A stretch of 64,000 bases of DNA. It comes from Moringa oleifera (Eukaryota; Streptophyta; Magnoliopsida; Brassicales; Moringaceae). Location of the stretch: the NCBI GenBank assembly GCA_021397835.1, contig JAJFZO010000034.1, positions 622,501-686,500 on the forward strand, read 5' to 3'. The translations under genes were made by a program, and so were the position numbers. The notes below the pieces were generated by a model. That model worked only from the letters and a program-made list of their open reading frames with translations, ran no database searches and was not told where the DNA came from. Positions 12,244 to 25,826 of this stretch are shown here, piece by piece. How positions within the stretch are numbered: the first letter of the stretch is position 1; every line of letters starts with the position of its first letter.

Positions 12244-13994
12244 ATTTCCTTGTAATGGTTGCTGGGAATTAATCAACAGAATGCTGAACTATTTTTTAAA
12301 TTTCTATTCTTTGCAATTTTTGTGTGCAACTAAATGTCTAGATCCCCTATCTGTACCTGTTAACAAAGAAAAAGTGAAAATCAACTTTCTTTTGCTTATA
12401 TGTTTGACTCAATCTTTCAAAACCTGTTCTGCACTTAGGGTTGTAATATAATATCATTTCAATGACCTTGGGATCTGAAATTTAGTTTTCATGGGAGCTT
12501 TTTATGTTCCCCATTTCCAATTGAGAAGCTAAAAATTTTACCTTTCCTTGTGTTTGTTATGCTTTTATTGGAATGTGAGCCACTAGATGCCTTTGGAGCT
12601 TAGAGCAGTGAAGATGATCTTCTCAGACAAATATATGCATAATCAGACCATAAAGATTTTGACTTCTTAACTGAAAAGGGGAGCATGAGTTTCATGTCAA
12701 TGGACCTTGAGATCTATAGTGGACTTGAGTGTTCCTAGGGAATTTTATGTTCCATTATGTTAATTGAAAAGTAAGTGCTCACACATGCATGCAGACAGAG
12801 ACATTGAGAATGTGGGAAGTCTATGTGTGATCACAACACAAATAATCTTAGAATGATAAGGTAACACAAAGTGGATAGAGGGCTGAGAGTGATAATAAAG
12901 GTAACAAAATGTTTGTTATGCAGGGAGTACCCCAGCAGAGCTTTAAGTTTTTGTCTACTTGACTACTTCATATCCCTTGCACTGAATAGATTGCTTCAGT
13001 TGCTGAAGGATAAGAATATCTTAATCAAGGTGGCAGAATGAAATGTTAAGGTCTATTAGCACCCTTAAGTCAGTCAATCTGCTTTTTTCTATGCTTCTCT
13101 TTTCAAGAGGTTGCTGTGATAAATTCCTACTTATGCATTTATTTCTAAATTTAATAATATAAAGCTATGTTATGGAGCTGGACCTTGTTAGTTTTGACAA
13201 TCTGTCTACCTCTTCATTTGAGAATTGTCACTTTTTTCTTTAGATCAGAGCTGAGAAATTGTCACATTATGTTGGGACTTCCACTCCATGAAGAATGTCA
13301 TGCCTTTGAAGAATGTTTTCGTGATCAACTTGTTAAAGCTATTGTTGATCGTGTCTTCAAGTTTTATAAAAATTTCCATGATGTCTATTCTCCGCATTTA
13401 CATGAATTTCAACAATATGAGTCTTCAAAATGATGTTTTTGAGGCATTAAGTTGAAAACAATGGATATCTCATGCTTGTAGTGTTACACATTAGAAGTAT
13501 TTGACTTTTTCAAGTTTGGGACATCATTGCAACATCTGCAATTTATCTATTCAAAGCTTGTGCCCGTTTTACTCACTATGATATTATCAATGCATTCATT
13601 TTCCATCTTTATATGTTGTACGTCACAGGAAATTAGAAGGGAGCTGGGCATATCCCTCTTTGATGAAACGAAGGTGCAAGTAGAAAGTGAATTCCCAAAG
13701 GTAATTGCTATTCCATTGTTGTTTTTTAGATGTGATGTTTTCTTGGCATTGGTTTATTGTTCTTAAAATTGTCATCTTGACAGATAAAAAGGGCATGTGA
13801 AAAATGCCAACACCCAGAGCTTCTATATTCAACTAGACAGGTAATCCATTTTGATGGACAATCAGCTTCTACTCACTCAGCTTCCTCAGCATTAATCTTG
13901 TACCTCTTTGGATCCACAGACACGGTCAGCAGATGAAGGGCAGACTACCTACTATACTTGTCCGAACTGTGGACATAGATTCACAGAGGGTTGA
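11400..13994 (+). CDS. NRPA12: DNA-directed RNA polymerase I subunit RPA12 (A12.2, TFIIS-like zinc ribbon)
   Basis: Five coding exons (11400-11517, 11925-11965, 13629-13700, 13784-13840, 13920-13994) join in frame to 120 residues, the normal size for this subunit. The N-terminal zinc ribbon shows [11 protein letters not shown] and AECPLCKSK. The C-terminal TFIIS-type ribbon shows [11 protein letters not shown] and CPNCGHRF, separated by [14 protein letters not shown], which contains the Asp-Glu pair used in RNA cleavage by TFIIS-like subunits. The product belongs to Pol I in the nucleolus and supports rRNA transcription, proofreading and termination. The start follows a leader with a probable 5' UTR intron, and site II and telo-box motifs lie upstream. 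Intron 2 (11966-13628) is long and holds an unexplained short reading frame and a GA microsatellite. Confidence 0.95.
12199..12241. repeat. (GA)n microsatellite
   Basis: About twenty GA dinucleotides with one C interruption, within RPA12 intron 2. Confidence 0.9.
13269..13433 (+). other. Unexplained coding-looking ORF inside RPA12 intron 2
   Basis: A frame of 54 residues starts [15 protein letters not shown] and ends in TGA. Its amino-acid composition is balanced ([33 protein letters not shown]), unlike the low-complexity frames nearby, and a good acceptor (ctttag) lies just upstream at 13243. I do not recognise it and it has no frame link to RPA12. It may be an alternative exon, an inserted gene fragment or chance. 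Confidence 0.2.
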
Positions 13995-14590
13995 GTCATT
14001 GGAGCTTCAAGGGAGGGGCAACATGTATAGTGAAAGGAGTCTCAGGTAGTTGATTGGGATGAAAGTGCAGAGAGATTCCAGCCTAAATGCTTCACTCTTG
14101 TAGAAGAAAAATTATTATCATTTCAATGTGGATCATGATGTTCCCTTTAGCCCAGAATAGGAATGTTGTTTTGGGAAAACGGAGGATTTCTCCAATTTTA
14201 TTTCAAGCAAATGGGCTTGAGGAAATTAGCCTGTTTTCATATTCCAGCCTTGTTATCTAGGAAGGCATAATAGGATCGTGCATATTGTTTTTGCTTACTA
14301 GAGAATATATAAAGACTAGTCACTGGCATGTGTAAGGGCATCATCATTGACATAGTCAAATTCTATGAGCAATCTCTCTTTTGTTTCTTTCCTCCTGATT
14401 GCTGTAATTGCATAACCAAAATGATATCCCTCGCTAGAGCTCTATTTGAGGATGACAAACCTATATCAGTCAATTACCAAATTGTGTGAATTCAACTACC
14501 AAAAAGGATAAGCAAGGGGTTGGTATCCCTGATGAAAGACGTTGCTGGTTGCTGCTTCACCAACTGTTACCTTAATTGGTTCGTCAGTTC

Positions 14591-14704
14591 ATGAGCGCAA
14601 CAGGTGGAGAGAAGGAGAGAGAGAGTGAATGAGCGCAACAGGTGGAGAGAAGGAGAGAGAGAGTGAATGAGCGCAACAGGTGGAGAGAAGGAGAGAGAGA
14701 GTGA
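14591..14704. repeat. 38-bp tandem repeat, three copies
   Basis: The unit begins atgagcgcaacaggtggaga and carries a GA-rich tail. Copies start at 14591, 14629 and 14667 and appear identical. It lies about 230 bases upstream of the uL18-like start codon, in the spacer after RPA12, so it may fall in that gene's promoter or leader. Confidence 0.92.
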
Positions 14705-14935
14705 ATGAGAGCTGACATCAAGCAAGCATCTATACAATGCAAAGTAAGTTATGCCCATTCATAGATCCAGCTGTCAAGATACTAGGTAGTTAGAGCTTGC
14801 ACACCATTTGTTCGACGTTTTGTTCCTGAGAAAACTTCCCTGGCAGGGGAAGCTTCAAATTTAAACCCATTATTGGTTCAATTCTTGCACGGCTTGTTGA
14901 ATCTTTTGTTGATCTCTCTCTGTTTCTCCTGGCAA

Positions 14936-16003
14936 ATGACACTGAATTTGTTGAAGAGAAGTACCACTCGCCTAGCCTCGGTGGCCTCTCGGTTTCGTTC
15001 TTGCCCGCGTAGTTTTTGCACAAGAGCCCCAACGATTCTTCTAGATAAGGAAGAACCTACCCAAATGGTATCGGTTAATAACAGGCCATCTAATATCAGT
15101 GGGATTCTTCTTTCTCCTTTGTTCAGCGCTGATGCGCCTCGTGTGAGTGCTCTTGATATCGAGCTTGTGGACGATGACGCTTGGCAAGTTTCATCGGGTT
15201 TAGCCAACGCGTGGCGAGGGTTGCATGTGGAAACGGGGAAGAATTCTCATACGGACTCAGTTGATGAACGGGCAGCTGATGATTTCTCGCTTGTTGAGGG
15301 TGACCCAGATTTTGATGACATTGATAATATGAGAATTCGCGGTAATCTTTTCTATAAGATTGATCGAGCCTCCAAAGAGTTCGAGGAGTACAGCTTTGAG
15401 TTTCACAGGAAAAAGTCTTCGAAAAGGCAGGATGATCATAAGGAAAGTGAAAAGAAGAAGGAATGTTCTAAGAATAAAGTCGATCGCAAGGACAGAAAGG
15501 AGAACTTGAGTATTAAGTCAGTATGTGGACGGGGAAAACTTCCCAGGGTTGTGAACAATGATGGTGTTGGTTCTTTGCTGAGTAGGATGGAGGGTTCTTG
15601 TCTGGGGAAGAAGATCAGGACTCCCACTTTTAATCAGCTTACAGGTCCTTACCATGAACCATTCTGCCTGGACATTTTCATATCAAAGGCTTCTGTTAGA
15701 GCCTGCATTATTCACAGGGTGACTAGCAAGGTTGTTGCAGTGGCTCATTCCATTTCCAAGGACATGAAATTCGACCTGGCTTCAACCAGGAATTACAAAG
15801 CTTGTGTTGCTGTGGGGGAAATTCTTGCTCAGAGAGCATTGGCTGATGATGTCCATGATGTCGTCTATACCCCAAGGAAAGGGGACGAATTGGAGGGTAA
15901 GCTTCAGGCTGTGCTTCAGGCTATTATCAACAATGGTGTTAATGTGAAGGTGAAGCTTAAGCAGAAGAAAACCAGGAAGACCGGCCAGCCATCTACAACC
16001 TAG
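14936..16003 (+). CDS. Ribosomal L18p/L5e (uL18)-like protein, probably organellar
   Basis: Uninterrupted frame of 355 residues. I chose the ATG at 14936 (MTLNLLKRSTTRLASVASRF) because what follows is a typical mitochondrial-type presequence rich in Arg and Ser with no acidic residues. The upstream in-frame ATG at 14873 adds a hydrophobic stretch that looks like leader. The middle (about residues 165-210) is lysine-rich and charged and probably disordered. The last 110 residues fit the L18p/L5e fold: KASVRACIIHRVTSKVVAVA, then RNYKACVAVGEILAQRA and VVYTPRKGDELEGKLQAV. Bacterial uL18 binds 5S rRNA. In plants this longer At3g22450-type protein is a divergent family member whose role in the ribosome is not settled. 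Neighbours agree with Arabidopsis order. Confidence 0.88.
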   Translation: MTLNLLKRSTTRLASVASRFRSCPRSFCTRAPTILLDKEEPTQMVSVNNRPSNISGILLSPLFSADAPRVSALDIELVDDDAWQVSSGLANAWRGLHVETGKNSHTDSVDERAADDFSLVEGDPDFDDIDNMRIRGNLFYKIDRASKEFEEYSFEFHRKKSSKRQDDHKESEKKKECSKNKVDRKDRKENLSIKSVCGRGKLPRVVNNDGVGSLLSRMEGSCLGKKIRTPTFNQLTGPYHEPFCLDIFISKASVRACIIHRVTSKVVAVAHSISKDMKFDLASTRNYKACVAVGEILAQRALADDVHDVVYTPRKGDELEGKLQAVLQAIINNGVNVKVKLKQKKTRKTGQPSTT

Positions 16004-16711
16004 AAGCATTATCAAAGGAGTTTGTTTAGTGTACATGTATCTCTTTACCATGGAAGCAGATTGCATGGCAATAACTTAATCTGGGAAATTATGTTTCAAT
16101 GGGGCAAAGAGAAGCTGCTTGGTAATGCTGCAATGATCAGAAAGAAGCATTCTAATCCCAGAAGCTGCAAGCTTCTGAATGTGGTTTTGTTGCTCTCCTG
16201 AGTTCTGGGAAACCAAGCCAAGCACAAGATGAAAATAAACACACAAAGGTCAGATAATAATTAAGAATAGTTATTTTGTCTGCTTGCTTATCAGCGGATG
16301 ACCAGCTTCTTTTAAATTACTTCTCTTTGCTTAAGAGTGCATTGTTTGTTATGCAAATGGGATCATGACTTGATAACGTAGGAATAAACTGACAAACTCT
16401 TTTCTGCCTCATTTTATTGTTCTATCTTCTGGTTAACTTGGGTCGAAATGGTAGAAACTTGCAGTAATGATTCAATAAAGATGGTTTATCAGCCAGTGAC
16501 ATGCCATCTATTTCTGGGTTATGACCAGTTCCAAGATTGGAACAAGGATCCATAATAATGTCAGACTGAGAAGACAATCTGGGGAAACTAGGAAGCTCTG
16601 ACTTTCATTCAGAATCCAAAATGTGCCTGTAAAAACATCCAACAAGCTGCTCAAAGTTTATCCAAACTCAAAATTCCAACAATTTAATTGCACAATCAAG
16701 CCAAATACAGC
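16004..16711. other. Convergent 3' regions of the uL18-like and FdC1 genes
   Basis: Non-coding sequence between two convergent stops. It most likely consists of the two 3' UTRs, with no further gene visible. Confidence 0.7.
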
Positions 16712-17167
16712 TCAGTCATTAGCAGTAGCCAGTTGCATTGACAGCAGCTCATCCTCCGGGATTGTCTCAATGCGACAATCTGACCTCGGATATGAAGCAC
16801 ACAACAGAGCATATCCACGCTCAACAACATCGTCACTGAGCATGCCTTCGCTCTGGTCCACAGTGCCACTTATGAGCCTAGCAGGGCAGGTCATGCATAC
16901 CCCAAGTTTGCAGTCATGAGGCACAGACAGGCCAGAGTCCAGTGCCTTAGCCAGAATGGTTTCATCAGGTTCAACTTCCAGCTCCGTCGACTGACCCTCG
17001 TGCTCAATCACCACCTTGTAAGACCTCACAACAATGGTTCTTAAGGATCTACTGGTCTGATGGGTCTGTGATCTTGGGTTGATATTAAAGGCAGAAGAAA
17101 CCTTTCTGGGTTGCTTTTGTTTGGTGAGTGTCAGTGTAGGAGATGGAGTGAAATGAAGGGAAGCCAT
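16712..17167 (-). CDS. FdC1: Ferredoxin C1 (plastid 2Fe-2S ferredoxin with extended C-terminus)
   Basis: Intronless frame of 151 residues. Residues 1 to about 48 are Ser/Thr/Arg-rich and lack acidic residues, as in a chloroplast transit peptide. The mature part starts near RSYKVVIEHEG. Cluster ligands are Cys86, Cys91, Cys94 and Cys123 (CKLGVCMTC and LLCASYP), a normal plant-type spacing of CX4CX2CX28C. Beyond the last Cys there is a tail of about 28 residues ending ELLSMQLATAND, the hallmark of FdC1 and longer than photosynthetic ferredoxins. FdC1 accepts electrons from photosystem I but does not serve FNR efficiently, which suggests a specialised acceptor role. It is divergently oriented to the OAS-TL gene, with an AT-rich spacer between them. 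Confidence 0.95.
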   Translation of the reverse strand: MASLHFTPSPTLTLTKQKQPRKVSSAFNINPRSQTHQTSRSLRTIVVRSYKVVIEHEGQSTELEVEPDETILAKALDSGLSVPHDCKLGVCMTCPARLISGTVDQSEGMLSDDVVERGYALLCASYPRSDCRIETIPEDELLSMQLATAND

Positions 17168-18907
17168 TGAGAGTCTAATGTCGCGAAGAAACTTGTGGGT
17201 GTGAAGGAGCTTGGGAGGATAAGGTTACCTGTTGGAAGATAAAAGGCTCTCTTCTTGTCACGCCAAAGCCACATTGTCACCCCACCCTAACACCATTTCT
17301 TTTTCTTTTTTCAATATAAGCTTTTTATAAATAATTATAATAAATAAAAATAAATGTTAAAAAATTGAAATTTTTATTTAAATTTATTTTTTAAAATTTA
17401 ATATAATTTAAATTTTAATATCAGTAAAAACATATCGTGACATGAAAATAATTTTATCGATTTTTTTAGTTTTAATAATATTACTCACCTTAAATAGAAA
17501 TTATTATTAAAATATTATTAAAATAATTTAAATTAATTTTATATTTTATTTTAAATTAATTTTTTAAATTTTAAGTCATTTTTGTTTTACAGTGTTTTTA
17601 ATAAATTTTTAATTTTTTATAGTATGAAATAAAACATATGTATTTTCAAGACTAACGAATTTTCAAATAAAAACTTATTGCATCAAATTTTTTAGACATT
17701 ATATTATTTAGTTTTTTAAAATTATGAAATTATCCAACTGAAATCCTCAATTTAATTAACAATTTAGAACAATTTTAGATGTTCAAAATAAAAAACATGT
17801 TCCCTTCAGATTTTTTATATTTATTTTAAATAAAATGTGTAAAATTATTTATTTTATTAAAAATTAAGTGAAATTAAGAAAATCCCAAAAAAGGAAAGAA
17901 AATCAAAAAAATTGCAACTGAGCCTCAAAATGAGAATAGATTCAACTTAATATCAATAATAAAATAAGCCATTTAAGGAAACCCAATATTTACAAAATAA
18001 AAATCAATAATAAAATAAAAGAAGGAAATTGCTGAGTTGATAAGCCATGATGTCTTATAGAGGTAAAGCACACACGGTCCCTGAAAGTCTACTCTACTAG
18101 GAAGGGCCATCAACTTTTTTTGGCTCACCGTCAGGTGATGATCATTCCTCCTTGATCTCTGTTTATGCTGTCGTTAATGGTTTTCAATTGCTTTTTGATT
18201 TGACTAATCAGATGAGCTAAGATGAGCTCATCCACCACCGATCTATTATACCGTAGACTTTAAATAAGTGTTTTCTGTTTTGTCTATTTTATCTTGATGA
18301 CACCGCCTCCCGACCTTAGAAACGCATCGAGGATAACAAGGTCGAGTAAGGACACCTGAGGATTGTTTGTTTTCTTGGTTTTCAACGATGGTTGATAGAG
18401 ATCATGAATCTTAATGAAATAGATATTATTTTTGTATGACCTTGTCTTTCTATCTTTGGTATGTTTTCTCTTATTCAATCCTAGTGTTGGTTCAGAGGAG
18501 TAGATGCGGTTAGGATTTTTCTACAAGGTTTGCTTTTTTCTTTTCCCCTTTCCCTGACTGATGGCTCTGCCTGGCTGACCGACCTATAAGTTTCATACCT
18601 CCTATATGTTTGCCAAGAAAATTGTGTGACAGAGAGGAAATACAGAGATGAGTTTCTTTCTGAAAAAAGAAGGCTTACTGAACTGAGCCAACTTGTAGTT
18701 TCTGTTGCCGTGGCTCGGATATTTAATAGTTGAACAGTATAAGTTTTCTTGAGCAACTAAACACGGCATTAAGTGTTTGTATATAATTTTAGTGTTCACT
18801 GCTGAAAGAAACAAAGATTGAGATTTGAAATCTTAATTTTTGACAGCTTAGTTTTTCTTTGTTTTTTTTTTTTTTTTTGAGATTATTAAATTGCAGGTAT
18901 CTGAAAC
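17168..18907. other. Divergent promoter spacer between FdC1 and OAS-TL
   Basis: Positions about 17300-18010 are strongly AT-rich and non-coding. The right part is less AT-rich and ends in a poly-T tract and an acceptor (ttgcag, 18891-18896). OAS-TL therefore probably has a 5' UTR intron, with its leader exon resuming at 18897. No gene is supported. Confidence 0.6.
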
Positions 18908-22494
<3,587 letters not shown>

Positions 22495-25388
22495 GCTGTT
22501 CCTGAATTTACACAGATTTTGTGTTGATGCTTTGGTGAGATACCGGAAGTTGGTAGGCTTAAGACAACATGAAAGGCTTCAGCTTGTTTGTCTGATTTGT
22601 TTCTGTGACTGAAGATCAGTGTGAATTGTTTCTTTTTCCGTAAAAATTGGATGGTTTCCCTTCTGTCCTGGAATTTAGTAGTTCCCATAATTCTGGGACG
22701 ACAGTATTATTAATAAATTAATGTAACTAAAGTTATCTGTAATCACATTCCCCTTGTGTTGCTTTCGCTAGTAATGAACATTGCTGATTATTTATTTTAA
22801 GGAAAACAAAATTTAAGGCTACTCAAAATTAAATAATCAAAGGAATTAATTCAGCCAAATAAAAAAATTGAAAATTTATCATATATCCAAGGTTGAGGAC
22901 TTTTTTTTTTTGGGAGTATTAGGCTGTTTAATATTTAAACTAAAGAAATTGAAATGTTTTTAAATTCACATAATCAACTCCTAATTCTTTTATCACTAAA
23001 TTTTGATCGCGTCATATAGTCTCATGTAAATTCCAAAAAAAAAAAGAGTCCAAAATTTAGAGGTTGTTTCGCTGCGTTTTGCTCGCTGCTTCTGCGATGA
23101 ATCCCCAATTATCAGCTTTGAAGGAAACAGTATGGTTGTCATCATGACCAAAATGCCCTTAAGTGTTTGAGTATCTACACCCGTGCAACGACGCAGAAGC
23201 CTTCTTTCGCACTTTTCTCTTTCCGCTCTTTCTAGTCTTCTCCCTCCCTCCTCTGAAGCTGCATACTCCGCCGCGCAGTCTCCTACGATTTTCTTATTAC
23301 CGACCGCCAAATCAGGTGCCGTAATTTAGCTTCTAGCTCCGTTTCCACTTAGGTAATTATCTTTTCTCTTCTTCACTTTATGGAAGTTGTTGACAAATCT
23401 CGAATCTCAATACTCAATACCTCTTTGTCGAACAATAAAAATGATCTATGTGTTTCTGGGTTTCTATCGAAATTCAATGCACAATCTTTAACTTTGGAGG
23501 CTAAAAAGAATCACAGAAGACCTCTTGATTTCTTCAGGACATCGTATTAGATGCAACGTTTTTTATATGAAGAAACAAGAGAGAGCGTATGAGAGAAAGA
23601 GAGAAACCTGGAAGCTACTTTTTTCTTTTTTTAGTTTTGAGTGGCTAGGAGGGAGCCAAAGGTTGTGTTTCTATAGATTGTATCTTCATCTCTCTCTGAG
23701 TTCAGGCCTTGGGATTTTGGAATTTGGCTTGCTTTTGTTTCACTTTCATTATCATAAGCCAATAACTAGCTCCTAGGTCTTTTGAATATAGGATTATTGA
23801 GCGCATGACAATACTTTCTTTCATAAGAAATTCGTCCCAAAGTTTGGCACATTGATTAGTAATTTGTTTTGAGTGAGGGAGGCATTCGAAAACTTGTAAG
23901 TAGCTGACTGTTAACTGGCAAGTTCTAGATGTAGAGCAGATGAAATCTTGCAGCATCTGGTATCACATGGTTATTATTTTAACACCTAACTGAGGTTCAT
24001 GACCACTACATACATTTCTCCTAATTCAAATTTTATGCTAAAAGCTCTAGATTATAGTGGCACTCCATAATTGATTGTCTTAGGTATATACTTCCCACTG
24101 TAAAAACTTTAGCTTGTTTTTTAAACTTATTGTCATCTTTTTTTTCCCCCTTATATGTGTTCTAATTCCTCTGGTACCAGGGAAGTGTAATCCCAACCCA
24201 AGCTAACTTAAGGGGTTGCAACCCAAATTTAGTTACAGAAGCTACAGAGCTTCCCACTTTAAATCTGATATTTCTTTTTGTGAGGTCCATGTGTCTCTGC
24301 TTATTGTTCATTTCTTTGTATTGCTAATTAAACCTGAGATCATGTATGACTCTAATCTAGAATGTTCCTCCTTGTATAGCCATAGCTTCAACTTAGCCGA
24401 ACAGCCACTAAGTTAGCTAGTAGTGTCTTTTATCCAGAAACAGGCATACAAATAGGCAGCAGAAAGGGGCTTAATCCTAGAGCACTTTTGGCTTGAGCAG
24501 CTCTGCTGAACTGAATCATTCATCTCCACAAAGACCATCATTTAAGAACTGGAAAGGGAATTCGCTTTTCCTCATCAAGGGACTGAGGTGGTTAGGGGTT
24601 TGGGCTGGGGCATAAGCTTTAGATCTTAACACTAGGAAGGTGTCGTGGGGGAATGATATTCTCAAGGACCATATTGTGTTGAAAAATGTGAGATATGGTA
24701 CTCTCATAAAAGTTTCGGACACAATAGAGTTTACCACCCTTCAGTTTTACATTAAGGTGTTGTTACTATGGTTTACATCACTGGATATGTATATTTATAT
24801 ATTATGGTGGCAGTCACTCCTTTCTCATGACTCAGCAACTGAATGAATGCCTTTCTGTAATGCACCATGACAGTTTTCATTTAAGACCATATCTTCTGCA
24901 TAAGCATCCATTCCCTTTTTTGTATTTTGTGGCCAAACAGCAACTTCCTATTTGAGTTAGGCTTTTGTCTATCATGCTCAATTTATGCTTCTTATCATAG
25001 CCTATTGTTATGTAACTGAAAATAAGTTCTGAATCGTGATGTGCTTTCGTTGGTCTTAAGGCTTGACCTATAGGTGAAATAGATAGTTAAAATTGAGTTC
25101 TGAAACATGATATGCTTCCATCTGATTTTGAGAACAGAGAATTCTATCTGTATGGTTGTCACTGTTTATGGACACCATTCTTTCATGTCTCCTCAACAAA
25201 GGAAAAAGAATAAGAAGTCATGTCACGAGAAGTAGGAGTTACAATTTGCAAATATAAAAATTCAAATGTCCAAAATGTCTTTCAACATTCAACCCATCTG
25301 TTTTATTTATCTAATGATGACAGTATGATCATGTAAATGCTTCCTTTTTAACAAGTTTCATGGTTTTTTTTTTTTGTGACAGGGAATC
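22495..25388. other. OAS-TL 3' UTR, spacer, and PFD2 promoter with probable 5' UTR intron
   Basis: The first 250 bases are 3' UTR-like. A pyrimidine-rich, promoter-like segment lies at about 23150-23340, with a candidate donor (atcag|gtgcc, about 23315). An acceptor at 25380-25382 (cag) sits six bases before the prefoldin ATG. That suggests a leader intron of about 2 kb. The reading frames inside look like chance. Confidence 0.5.
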
Positions 25389-25826
25389 ATGGCCAGCAAA
25401 GCTGATACTGATCATAAGGAACCAATGAATGAGCAAGCAGTTGCAAATATGTATGCGGCTCTGAGATCTGAGCTAAGTCAAATATACTCGAAGATTACTG
25501 AGTTGGAAATGGAAGTGAGTGAGCACTCATTAGTCATTAATGCCATTCAACCGCTTGACCCGACTCGACGATGCTACCGGATGATTGGAGGTGTGCTGGT
25601 GGAGAGAACCATCAAAGAGGTCCTTCCTGCAGTCCAGCGCAATAAGGAGGGGCTTGAGGAGGTCATAGCTCGGCTTAATGAGGCCTTGGAGAAGAAGAAA
25701 AAAGAAATAGCTGACTTTGAGGCCAAATACAAAATTAGGATAAGAAAGCATGATGGTGAGGTGAAAGATGACAATAGCCGGAAGGAAGGTTCCTCCCAAG
25801 GAGTCCTTGTTGGCTCTGCTAGTTGA
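25389..25826 (+). CDS. PFD2: Prefoldin subunit 2
   Basis: Single coding exon of 145 residues. Two long helices flank the beta hairpin, which reads PTRRCYRMIGGVLVERTI and is diagnostic for the beta-type prefoldin PFD2. The N-terminal helix begins NEQAVANMYAALRSELSQIY and the C-terminal helix ends in KKKKEIADFEAKYKI. Prefoldin is a hexameric co-chaperone that hands unfolded actin and tubulin to the CCT chaperonin, and in plants it also has nuclear roles. The short charged tail ends in Ser-rich sequence. An acceptor six bases upstream of the ATG shows that the leader is spliced. Confidence 0.95.
   Translation: MASKADTDHKEPMNEQAVANMYAALRSELSQIYSKITELEMEVSEHSLVINAIQPLDPTRRCYRMIGGVLVERTIKEVLPAVQRNKEGLEEVIARLNEALEKKKKEIADFEAKYKIRIRKHDGEVKDDNSRKEGSSQGVLVGSAS

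Noticed and set aside
22996..23310. Minus-strand 104-codon frame upstream of PFD2
   Set aside because: It covers the pyrimidine-rich leader and promoter of PFD2. The Glu/Arg-rich translation is what CT-rich DNA gives on the reverse strand.
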